The translations under genes were made by a program, and so were the position numbers. The notes under the pieces were generated by a model that saw nothing but the letters and a program-made list of their open reading frames with translations, ran no database searches and was not told the DNA's origin. Positions 22,138 to 32,598 of a DNA stretch of 64,000 nucleotides are shown here, piece by piece; the stretch's first letter is position 1; each line of letters starts with the position of its first letter. The DNA is taken from NCBI RefSeq assembly GCF_027921745.1, contig NC_079239.1, positions 399,501 to 463,500 of the forward strand, in the 5' to 3' direction. The stretch comes from Schizosaccharomyces osmophilus (lineage: Eukaryota; Ascomycota; Schizosaccharomycetes; Schizosaccharomycetales; Schizosaccharomycetaceae).

Positions 22138-24462
22138 ATGGAGGATGAATTCGCCATTCAGTCATTTAAACCTGCTCTCAGTACCAATCTAGCATTTCAG
22201 AAAAAGCTATTACCAATATTTAAATATCGTATGAATTATCTACTTTGAAGGATGAACACTGAACTAACGGTGCTTTAGGAGAACCACTTTTGTATGCCAT
22301 TGAGACCTTCCAAGTCACGCTCTTGCATGGGCACACTGGATGTGGAAAGACAACTCGTATGAGATACTTTTTTAATTTCAATGATAGCTGCTAACTGAAT
22401 ATTAGAACTGCCTCAGTATTTGTACGAAACTGGCTGGACGAAAGAAGGAAAAATAATTGGGTGTACACAGGTACTACACTTTTTTTGATTCTATTATACA
22501 TGAATTTTTATTAATTCGTTAGCCGAGAAGATTGGTTGCTAGAAGTGTTGCAACTCGCGTCTCAGAAGAACTGAATACAGAAGTTGGGAAAGCGTGTGGG
22601 TATAAGATTCAGTTTGAGCACAATGTATCCGATGAGACGAAAATTGAGTATATGACTGATGGCAGTCTGCTAAAAGAAATCCTTACGGACCCTCTTTTAC
22701 AGCGCTTTTCGGTTATTATGATCGACGAAGTACACGAGCGAACTGTTAATATAGACCTTCTCTTGGGAATACTGAAAAGGTATAACTAAAAAAGAGAAAA
22801 GAAATATATAGCTAATTTACAGGATTCTTTTAAAGCGCCCTGATTTGAGAGTGATCCTTGCTAGTGCTTCCGCGAACATACAGAGTTTAAATGATTTTTT
22901 TTACGAAAGAGGTAAAATTGATACGAAAATTATTTCAATTGAAGGGAAGTTATTTCCCGTCGATGTGATGTACCTTGAAAATCCTACGGAAAACTATGTG
23001 AACATGGCAATTGAGACGGTGTTGAATATAAATTCCTCGTATCCTTCAGGCGATATTTTGGTATTTCTCACAGATCGAAGAGAGATTGATGATTGTGTAA
23101 AACGTATTGAGGCTTTGTCTATAACAACGCCAGAGGACTTGCCAATGCTTGTACCATTGCCTTTGTATTCGGGTCTAACATTGGACGAGCAGTTACGTGT
23201 TTTTGACATCTACGAAAAGAGATTTAGAAAAGTTATTTTTTCTACAAACATTGCTGAAGCAAGTGTGACCATTGATGGAATTGTTTATGTTGTAGACTGT
23301 GGCTTGTGCAAGCTCCGAATCTTTAATCCTTACAGCAGAATTACAAAACTAATTCGCGTTCCGATTTCAAAATCTAATGCAGTTCAAAGAACTGGAAGGG
23401 CAGGAAGGACCAATCCTGGAAAATGTTTTCGGTTGTTCCCCAAGAATGTCTATGATTCCTTAAAAGATGAAAGCGATGCTGAAATAAGTCATGCTGATAT
23501 GTTGCCAGTTGTGTTGTTCCTAAAAGCGATTGGTTTAAGAAACATATACCAATTTCCATTTTATATTCCCCCTCCGACAATACATATCATTGCGGCTTTA
23601 GAGGTACGTCCTGCTAATATCACTTTTACGTTGCTAATGACTTTTAAAGGATTTGTACTTTTTAGGAGCTATCGATGATCACTCAAGTTTAACCGACCCT
23701 ATTGGGTTCCAAATGGTGGAGTTGCCCTTAGATGCAAGATTATCAAAAGCGGTAAGTTTATTGTTTTTTCAATGCTATCCGAATGATTATTTCTGACTCT
23801 ATATAGCTCCTCTCGTCTGCTAGTTATGACTGTACTAATGCAATGTTAAATATTGTATCTGTTGTGATGGCAGGGGATGTCTTCTATCGTCCTTCTAGTA
23901 ATCACCACGAAGCTACTGCTTGTCATGCAACATTTATTACTGAAGAAGGTGATATTCTAACTGGTTTAAATGGTAATCCAGCTTATTGTACTTCAATGTG
24001 ACTAACCAATAGTCTTGGAATCGTTTTTAAATCGAAAGAAAGATATGAAATGGTGCAAGACAAATTTCTTGAATTATAATACTTTGAGTCATGCTAGTGA
24101 GATTCGAAAGCACATCCTTCCCTACTTGCAACGCTTTCGCATTTCTTCAGAAAAGAGGTTGACAGATGCGGATTCCTCAAAAATGATAGAATGTATTTTA
24201 CAAGGATTCTTTCGGAATGTGGCACATTTACAGGATGACGGATCTTATAAAACAATCTCAGGATCACCAGTTTGGGTTGATCAGAAAAGTACAATGAACA
24301 ACAAAAGCATACCTTGGATTATGTTTACTTCAAGTAAGTTACTGATCATGAAAATTTACTAAATTATTTCTAGTGGTTCAATATGAAGATCGAACATTTA
24401 TTAATGGGATTTCAAAAATTGAAAGTAAATGGTTAGAGCATTTTTATAATAGAAGAAAATAA
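22138..24462 (+). CDS. DEAH-box RNA helicase, DHX35-like
   Basis: Nine exons: 22138..22228, 22279..22356, 22406..22470, 22523..22779, 22823..23603, 23650..23751, 23807..23972, 24013..24333, 24374..24462; 649 aa with every junction in phase. DEAH/RHA motifs: I GHTGCGKT (48-55), Ia CTQPRRLVARSVA, II DEVH, VI QRTGRAGR, then winged-helix, ratchet and OB-fold regions ending IESKWLEHFY. Motif III reads ASASAN where relatives have SAT. Exon 6 uses the acceptor TTTAAAG at 23649, not the later TTTTTAG, which would lead straight to a stop. DHX35 is a non-essential late-spliceosomal factor and partner of GPATCH1. S. pombe counterpart SPAC20H4.09. Confidence 0.9.
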
Positions 24463-24568
24463 ATATTTAAGTTATTTTTGGGTAATACTGAGTGTCTTTA
24501 TACGGTGTCACAGACGTCTTACTTATTGCCTTGGTAGTTCGTACCGTCTTCCACTGACTTAAGCAATA

Positions 24569-27500
24569 ATGAGTGATCTAGAAAATGTACGGTTCAAGGT
24601 CAAACACTTATGCTAATTGAATTATAGATACGCCTTAAAAGACTTGCAAAGTTACAACGCGCAAGTTCAGGTGATAATGTTTCAGATAGAAGCCGCGAGG
24701 TGAGCGAGGAGCATGAACCCAAAAAACCGAATATAAAACAGGATGAAGATATGCCTGATGCTATTAGACCTCCTATTGAAAAAAAGCAAGTAAATACAAA
24801 GCCTTCTCGTTCAAGTAGTCCACAGCCAAAGACATTTTCCCGTGAAGAGTGGGTACATGTCATAACAAGCCAAACACTCAATATAACTTTGGAATCGGAA
24901 CAAAACGAAAGATACTACTTGGAGTCATTTAAAAAAGACTTGGAAAGTGAAGGGCACCCTTGTTCATTTAACGAAGATAATGTTGATTCTGCATTATTAA
25001 CTAGGTTGTCGACAACTGGTGACGATACGTTTAAATATTTATTAAATTCCTGGAACTCAATTTATAATGTCCTAAAAAGATTGCCGAAGGATGAACACCT
25101 TCAATTTAAAGCCAATTACCTTACGAACTTAAAATACCTCTTGGTAAGTTATGCTGGCATAACTATATTGTTGCCCGACACCTTCAACTGTTCTACCATA
25201 AATTTCGCTGATTTACTTACAAAATCACCTGGGATACCTTTAGAGTTTATTGTTGATTTTGTTGCACGTTACGAAAATGAAGGTTTGGATGAAATCTTCG
25301 TTCCCGTATTGGAAACATTATCAGTAAAAATTAGTCGTATGAACGTGGAGACATTTGAGATGAATGTTATTCAAGTGCTGCTGCAATTGGTTTCTTTGAA
25401 ACCGGTAGCTGCCCTAGTTCCTCAATTACCATCTTGGTGTCCTTCAACAAACCCTGGCGAGCTTGAGTATAAAACTTTCTTGGGAAGAATTTCAAGCCTT
25501 ACTGTTTTTACGCAAGAAGTTGCAAATCGCTACTTCTCAAATTCCAAGGATCGCTCTATGCAGGATATCGCATCTTCTATTAGTTCTCTGAGAGTGGTTG
25601 TTTCTAGTTACCAAGAGCAACTTTTCCAAATTGTCAGTGCTCTTATTCGAACTTCTCAGGAAATTCGCGAAAAAGTATTAGATTTTCTTGCAATGGTCGT
25701 AAATGTTAATCACAAACGTCAATCACTTCACGTTGATCAGTTCAATATAACCTCAGATGCTTGTATGCTTAATTTGGCTTATGTTTTAAACAGACTATCA
25801 GAACCGTTTTTGGACATTAAATTCTCAAAAATAGACAGAGTACAATCGGAGTACCTACGCAGACGTCCTCGTATTGACTTCAAAGAGGAAACAAAGCTTA
25901 ATGCGGATCAAAAATCTTCTGAAGAATTTTATTCTCGTGGTTTTGAAGGATCCAATAATTTCATATCTGACATCTTTTTCATCAATCTCTCTTATCATCA
26001 TTTCGGCATCAATGCTGCCGTTAAGGCTCTAGAGCAAACACTTGTGAGTATCCGAGACTCAGAGAAATTAAGGGAGCGATTAGAAGCTGAACAGGCCGTG
26101 AACTCAAATACATTCTTAGCTCGACGACTTTCCGCTCAGATTGATCATCTTTATCAACGAATTGATTTAGATCGATCCTTTGTACATTGCTATGAAATTA
26201 TGCTCACTCAGTCATCCGAAACTTCCAGATCTTACAGTTTCCTCAATTTCGTCATGGCATGGCTGTTGCGCGTAGCTAACAACGCTGCATCTGATTACCC
26301 AAAGGAGCCTCTTGTGCTGCCTTTTTCAGAAACAGCGCCAGAACTCTTCAAAAACCTTCCAGAATATTTTATCGAAGCCATTACTGATTATGTACTTTCT
26401 CTTTTCAAAACTTCTTCCTCTGCTTTAAGTACTCATCCATCAGAAGCATTGTGTGAATTTTGCGTCACTTTGTTGACAAAATCATCGTATATAAAAAACC
26501 CGTATTTGCGTGCAAAGCTTGTGGAAATTCTTTTTTACGGAGTGCAGAGTCAACGTGGTCAACCTGATGTGATGATCGACGTTTTGTCAACATCGCAAGT
26601 TGCTACCAAATGGCTGATTCCTGCTTTGATGGGTTTCTATATCGAAATCGAGTCCACAGGTCAGTCCACTCAGTTTTATGATAAATTTAATATTAGATTT
26701 TACATTTGTGAGGTTTTTCGTACTATATGGAAATTACCGGCTTACTTTGGAAAATTGGAACAAGAACAGAAAACTAATTTGCCTTTCTTTGTGAAATTTG
26801 TGGCTCTGATGTTAAACGATGCTACATACCTTTTAGACGAGGCTCTTTTGAAGTTGAAGGATATTCACGATTTACAGGAAAAAGTTAATGAAGCTATAAA
26901 CACGGGTGAGTCAAATCAAACCGTTCAAGAGTCTCAGCAGAATTTGGTAGCTACGGAGCGTCATGCCTCAGTCTATTGTCAGTTGGGTAACGAAACAATT
27001 TTGATGCTTCGATTGTTTACATCATCAATTCCGAAAGCATTTTGTGCTTTGGAAATTGTCGAGAGACTGGCTGCAATGTTGAACTATAACCTTCAAGCAC
27101 TATGTGGTCCTAGATGTAGAAATCTAAAAGTGCGAGATCCCACAAAGTATAAATTCGATCCCAAGTCTTTATTATCCACAATCTTGGATGTATACTTAAA
27201 TTTGTGCAATGAAGACAATTTCGTTGAAGCTGTTGCTCATGATGGACGCTCATACAGCAAGGAAATTTTCGAAAGAGCTCTTGGAATTGTTAGAAAACAC
27301 AACTTGAAGTCTTCATTTGACATTGAAAATATCTCAAATTTCGTCAACAAAGTGGAGAAATTTAGGTTGGAAGAGGAAAATGAAGAAGAAGACATGGGTG
27401 AGGCTCCTGATCACTTCCTTGATCCGCTAATGTTCACGATTATGAAAGATCCTGTGATTCTTCCTAGGTCGGGAATGTCGATTGATAGAAGTACTATTAA

Positions 27501-27690
27501 GGCACACCTTTTGAGTGATAACACGGATCCTTTTAATCGCACTCCTCTGACTTTGGAAGATGTTACACCTAGTAAGTTTTTCGCATGATGTACATGTTGT
27601 ACTAACAAAAATCTAGATAATGCGTTACGAGAAGAAATTGAGGCGTATATGAAAGCCTTAAAAGAAAAAAGAGTCAAAAGAAGTGAGTGA
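24569..27690 (+). CDS. ufd2: U-box ubiquitin chain elongation factor (E4) Ufd2
   Basis: Exons 24569..24586 (MSDLEN), 24628..27571, 27617..27690; 1011 aa against 1010 in S. pombe. The long helical Ufd2 core (tandem ARM-like repeats) carries the conserved LNLAYVLNRLSEPFLDI and SELFKNLPEYF-type stretches. The C-terminal U-box (~residues 930-990) reads DHFLDPLMFTIMKDPVILPRSG ... DRSTIKAHLLSDNTDPFNR and is completed only after the last splice (TPNNALREEIEAYM). Ufd2 extends short ubiquitin chains on Cdc48-bound substrates. Only 106 bp separate it from the helicase gene upstream. It is convergent with rho5. Confidence 0.97.
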
Positions 27691-27990
27691 CTTTGACGAT
27701 TGCAGATGATAGGAGGCTGCTGAGTACAAGAAAAAAACAGCAGTGCGTTGTTTGATCAGAAGATTTCATAGTATTCATAGTACAGGAAAACCTAATTTAT
27801 AAATTAAATTATGTCGTTGAACATTTATAAGAATAAATTATTATGCTAGTGAAAGCAGTTAAAAAGGGAAAAGTAAACTATTATCGTTGATGGACTCACT
27901 GAAAAGTAAGGTGGAGTTCATGAACATTAGATACAAGCTGACATAAGTAGAGCCATATCACATGGCAATCAATGCTGAGACAAATAAGGT
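27691..27990. other. Convergent spacer ufd2 / rho5
   Basis: 300 bp of AT-rich 3'-flanking DNA; no gene or repeat seen. Confidence 0.5.
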
Positions 27991-28645
27991 TTAAAGAATA
28001 AGGCAACGCTTCTTCTTCTTAGTCTTGTTTCCATTATTGGCTTTGAATTTCAACATGGACGCGCGGGCAGCTGTTTCAAACACTTCTTGCACACCATCAT
28101 TAAGCTTAGCAGAACACTCAAGGTATTTGTAGGCGCCAATCTTTTTAGCAACGGTTTCGCCATCCTCATAAGGAATTGGCTTTTGAGAGGTTTTCGAGAG
28201 TTCCTCTACTACTTTGGGATCATTGCGCAAATCATTTTTGCACCCGACAAGTATAATAGGAAGACTGGAGCAGAAATGCATAACTTCAGAAATCCATTTT
28301 TCTTGTACATTATCTAAACTTTCAGGAGCGTCAACGGAAAAGCAGATCAATACGACATGAGAATCTGGATACGAAAGGGGACGGAGACGGTCATAGTCTT
28401 CTTGGCCGGCGGTATCCCAAAGGGCTAACTCGATGTGACGACCATCGACATTCACGTCTGCGACATAATTTTCAAAGACGGTAGGCACATACACCTCAGG
28501 AAATGTACCCTTGGAGAAAACGCTAAAAAGAACGATTAGTAAGTATCGAAAATAAAGTGTAAGAGCACACATACATAAGCAAACAAGTTTTACCACAAGC
28601 ACCGTCACCAACGATGACTAATTTACGACGAAGCTCTGTAGACAT
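27991..28645 (-). CDS. rho5: Rho-family GTPase Rho5
   Basis: Exons complement(28575..28645) and complement(27991..28522), 200 aa. P-loop GDGACGKT, effector loop YVPTVFENY, switch [27 protein letters not shown] and ECSAKL guanine-specificity loops, a polybasic tail KTKKKKR and CAAX box CLIL (geranylgeranylation, plasma membrane). It is very close to Rho1. Rho5 is chosen because it follows ufd2 as SPAC20H4.11c does in S. pombe. Rho1/Rho5 activate glucan synthase and PKC-type kinases for cell-wall integrity. The intron interrupts the first helix after CLLI, leaving the P-loop in exon 1. Confidence 0.93.
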
Positions 28646-29426
28646 AATGATAAGAGAGGGGTTCAAGGAAAAAATAGTCAAATAGATGTAGTTTTCCTTT
28701 GAAATTTAAAGTAATATATTAAGAATAATCCTGAAAAAATCTTCAAAAGTGAATGAATCGAATTTGTAGATAAATTATTAGGATGATTAGACAAAAATAT
28801 TCAAGAAACCCTTTTAAATAAAAACGAGAACAAAGAATGTATTAAGAAGAAATTACCTTCTGCAAAAGAGAGAAAAGGAATGAGAAATTAGGAAAACACT
28901 TGTATAAGTAAAACAGTCAAGAAACTATTAAGAAGATAGTGAGGAATTCGAATATGAACTTCCTATCAACTCTATGTTTTCTTTTCTTTTGGTTAATTAA
29001 TGAGCAAAGTAAACAAATGAAGAAGTAGGTGGTAAAGAGTACTGGCACTTACAAGGCTTCTTCCCTCATTTAAAGGGTAGATTAGCATTCTATAATTTAC
29101 GTCATAATATACTATTAAGGTATATTAAAGTATCCTAAAACGCTGTTACATGCTCGGCTATTCTAAACAAAGGAGTACGTTAAGTTCCGTAAAGTTATCG
29201 AGGTGACATAGGTTTCCTGATATGCCAAGGTTTGTTTACATACAAAAATCAGCCTGTGTCGCATGTAAACGTTCGTTTGGACTGCGTATAGGTTGTACGA
29301 AAATGATTTTTATTAGTAAAGACTCAAATGTCAATTAAATTTTGGTTCTATAAAGATCGTTGTAGAATACGATCGAATTCCTCATCAGCACGGTGAAGTG
29401 TTTGTACAAAGGGTATAATTTTTACG
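28646..29426. other. Intergenic: rho5 upstream region
   Basis: About 780 bp of AT-rich DNA. No coding frame, RNA gene or repeat was recognised. Confidence 0.5.
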
Positions 29427-29688
29427 ATGAATTTTGACGACCGTAATACAAACCAAGATGCTGAAGCTTTTAAATAATTCGGATACATTAATGGTACGTG
29501 TTCTTTCCTTTTTTTTTTTGGGATTTTTAGTCAATATTTATTTCCATTTTCCACCTTGCTTTGTTTACATGATACGGATGAATGACCTAGTACGAAAAGC
29601 CAAGTTTGTGGATTTTGACAATGCCACGCTAAACGTACAACATAGACAAGAGACTGACAGCCAAGTCATTACCGTACGAATGCCATAA
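29427..29688 (+). CDS. Possible small spliced gene, unidentified
   Basis: A conserved-looking C-terminal frame (MNDLVRKAKFVDFDNATLN ... VITVRMP) ends at 29688. One splicing solution joins ATG 29427..29442 to 29531..29688 (donor GTAATA, acceptor TTTTTAG after a poly-T tract) in phase to give 57 aa. The unspliced frame reads 84 codons from TTG 29434. I recognise no family. The branch site is poor, so the model may be wrong or the frame non-coding. It sits alone between rho5 and the ICE2 homologue. Confidence 0.3.
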
Positions 29689-29892
29689 AAACGTTCTGAA
29701 CCGGGTGGAATTGGTGAAAATAATCGCTTTTTTATACTTGTCGCGTTAATATAAATTTAAGAGATTTTGGTTTGTTCCACCTTGTCCAAGTGTTCGTTTG
29801 TAACGCTCTCCTCTGAGCCATCCAAAACAAAACTGAACAAGCGGATTTGCGAGCAGTGTCCGTCGGTTGGTATCTCATTGTGAGCACGAACT

Positions 29893-31501
29893 ATGAAGTC
29901 AAAAGAAGAAGAAGAAGAAGAAGAGTATGATCTCTCTATGTCCATGGCGGATGAACCGAGCTATACAGACCTTGCAGACGATTCTACCTTAGAACCCCTA
30001 ACCAAGCAAGTCAGCCATGGTATGAAGCTGCGGATGAATGTTGGGAAATGGTTTAAAAATGGCATAGCAATGCTGGGCAATTTCTTATCTCTCAGCTTTT
30101 TCCTTGTGATAATCGTTCTGGTCGGAATCGCATTTGACGTTGGAGGAAAATTTTGTGGACTGGTATGCATGAACGACTTTGAAGTCTTTCTATTACGAAA
30201 TTGTTATTTTCAATTTCGTAATTCTGTCTGTTTACGACTCTTACTAATTTGAATGTTTCCCTTAGGTTTTGACACTCGCTCTGGAAGCGTATTTTTGTTC
30301 TGTTGCTTTTTTAAAGCTTTTTGGACTTCGTAAATTTGCCGTCATTCTTCATTTTCTTGAACCTTTACTCGTTCTTCAGCTTTTAATAATCGTCCTTAAT
30401 ATCTCCCCCAGTCTTGAACAAAATAAAATCGCAAACTATGTCATCCATGCTTGGAATGTGATACTCTTACATTGCACTCCTCTTTTTAGCCTGCTAGAAG
30501 GCCTCGCATCTTTACTTGTCATACAAGCTCTTGGGCATTTGGGTCGCTGGCTTGTGCATTACAAGTCTGAAAACTGGATGGTATGGTTCCTTCCTCTACA
30601 TTGTACAATGTGTTTCCTTTTTCTAACTTTTAGTTCTTCATTCTCCTGAATGCTAGCAGCGTTATCTCTATGAGCTTATATTTACTGTACCGCGTTTCTT
30701 CATTCACAATTTCAAATTGTAATGCAGTCATGATTGGGTTTTCTTTGGCTGCTGTCGCAGTCGTTTCCATTTATGGCGTCTCTTCTGGAAGAGCTAGTCT
30801 TTCCGAGGCTTCTTTAATGGTACGTCTCTTGTTTGTTTGCATCCTTCGTTCATCACTCTAACCATATACAGTTTTCATACATTGCTTACACAGTCTATAT
30901 GGTTTGCACCGACTTTGGAAATCCGATTACGATTTCAACACAAAAACCAAATTTTGACTACCTACCACCAGACGTATTACAGAGGTAAGTATTTTACACA
31001 TTTGTAATTTCTTGTGCTTTCAAAAGAAAACACCTCCGCTGACCTTTCAATAGCGTACATCATTTACTTTCTTCCATTTCTTCCATTTTCCCAAAGACCC
31101 TTTCAAATGTTGCTTTGTTTATGGTTGCAGCCATCAAGACAGTTGCACCTAGTGTGTTTGCTACGTTCGCTTATCGTATAACGGTTATGTACGCAGTGAC
31201 TCGGATTCTTCCAGCTATACAACAAAATATAGTATATCTCGAATATAGCCGAACAACAAAACAGAGCTTATGGACAGTGATCTCACCCTGTATCTTAATT
31301 GCCGTCTATACGAATTTGCTCCTTCAGCACCTATATCCAGCGCCTTCTTTCGGTTCTCTTACCAACCAAGTTCTTTGTTCAGCAGAGATCTGGCGCTGGG
31401 TTACTGCAATCTTAACCATTATTTTATACGCTGTTGAATTAGCATACAGCAAAGAGAGCAATACGGGACAAGCTCTTGCAAGTCATTTTAAGCTGGACTA
31501 A
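29893..31501 (+). CDS. ER membrane protein, Ice2 homologue
   Basis: Five exons: 29893..30162, 30266..30580, 30634..30819, 30872..30984, 31054..31501; 443 aa, phases consistent. It is a polytopic protein with an acidic N terminus (a run of seven Glu). Ice2-diagnostic segments: DVGGKFCGL in the first span, TPLFSLLEGLASLLVIQALG followed by RW, YAVTRILPAIQQN and SPCILIAVYTNLLLQ. Budding-yeast Ice2 promotes cortical ER inheritance, ER-plasma-membrane contacts and lipid-droplet-to-membrane lipid flux. S. pombe counterpart SPAC23C11.01. No ER-export or retrieval motif was judged. Confidence 0.87.
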
Positions 31502-31802
31502 TAATGCTGCAAAGGCCATTCAATACCAATATTTATCATTTACGTTCGTTTCTTTATTCTTTTTTTCTTAATCTAAATACTTTTTATCTTAGTCTACTAC
31601 TTTATTTAATGTTTAGCAATTGACTGTCTATTGCCATTTTATGCTTGTTCGAAATTCATCTAAGGATCCGTAATAAAAGCAATTCCGCTTCAACTAACAT
31701 CAAACATATTTACAACGCTCACACCACATTTCTATCCTTTTTACCTCTTCATACAATTTACGTATCTCAAAATAAGCAAATCACCTTTATTTATTAATGA
31801 TT
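31502..31802. other. Convergent spacer ICE2 homologue / rps23
   Basis: AT-rich 3'-flanking DNA, nothing recognised. Confidence 0.5.
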
Positions 31803-32234
31803 TTAAGCTCTAGGCTTTTCTTTCTTCTCGTGGAAGAGGGCAGCAAGACCGACACCAGCGACCTTGACGACCTTGAAACGAACACCGGGAATATCACCCT
31901 TAGCCTTACCCTTACGACCGAAACCAGAAAGCAAGACTTCGTCGTTCTCGTCAACAAAGTTGAGACAACCGTCGTTGGGAACGAAAGCGGTAACCTTCTT
32001 ACCATTCTTGATCAATTGAACACGAACGCACTTACGAATGGCGGAGTTGGGTTGTTTAGCCTCAACACCAATCTTTTCAACAACGATACCCTTGGCGTGA
32101 GAAGAACCACCGAAAGGAGAAGACTTGAAAGCAGTACCTAACAAGCGCTTCTTGTAGTGAGCATCAGCCCAACGCTCTTCACGACGGTGAGTACGGAGCT
32201 TACGTGCGGCGTTCAATCCTGCGGGTTTACCCAT
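31803..32234 (-). CDS. rps23: 40S ribosomal protein S23 (uS12)
   Basis: Single exon, 143 aa, full length. The decoding-centre loop [10 protein letters not shown] contains Pro62, the residue known to be hydroxylated by the Ofd1/Tpa1 oxygenase in yeasts, and the loop is unaltered. Strong codon bias fits high expression. The promoter carries textbook fission yeast RP elements (32302-32321). S. pombe has two S23 genes; this one corresponds to the SPAC23C11.02c locus. Confidence 0.98.
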   Translation of the reverse strand: MGKPAGLNAARKLRTHRREERWADAHYKKRLLGTAFKSSPFGGSSHAKGIVVEKIGVEAKQPNSAIRKCVRVQLIKNGKKVTAFVPNDGCLNFVDENDEVLLSGFGRKGKAKGDIPGVRFKVVKVAGVGLAALFHEKKEKPRA

Positions 32235-32301
32235 TTTGTAGTTTAAAAGGTTGCGGCTAGTTTATGAGACGGAATTGTTTCCATTTCCTTTATGATTATG
32301 A

Positions 32302-32321
32302 CAGTCACAGAACCCTACCCT
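32302..32321 (+). promoter_or_regulatory. HomolD and HomolE boxes of the rps23 / mpp10 divergent promoter
   Basis: HomolD core CAGTCACA at 32302-32309 and HomolE ACCCTACCCT at 32312-32321, two bases apart. The HomolD box lies 68-75 bp upstream of the rps23 ATG. HomolD acts as a TATA substitute and HomolE as its activator in Schizosaccharomyces ribosomal protein genes (established). The same region is upstream of the ribosome-biogenesis gene mpp10 (ATG 32599). Confidence 0.9.
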
Positions 32322-32598
32322 AGATCTAGTTTAACGACAGTAAGTGCCACATCCTTAAAATACTTTAAGGAAGGTCGTGGAGTGAAGAAAAAGTTTAGAA
32401 AATTCAAATAAACAGAGGGACGAAACCAGAGCACTGAAGGCTGGGCGTTGCTGCTTTAACATATTTTTAAAGGATTCAGGGTTAATTGATATTATTGTTG
32501 TATATAAAAACAATCATTAATATAAACGAAGGAGTCGCGAGACGTCTTTTTTAGAGCATTTGAATTTAATTGAGCTTTTGAAAAAACCGTAACATCTC

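Noticed and set aside
24628-24700. Ufd2 starting at GTG 24700
   Set aside because: An in-phase upstream exon with ATG 24569 and good splice sites restores the conserved N terminus.
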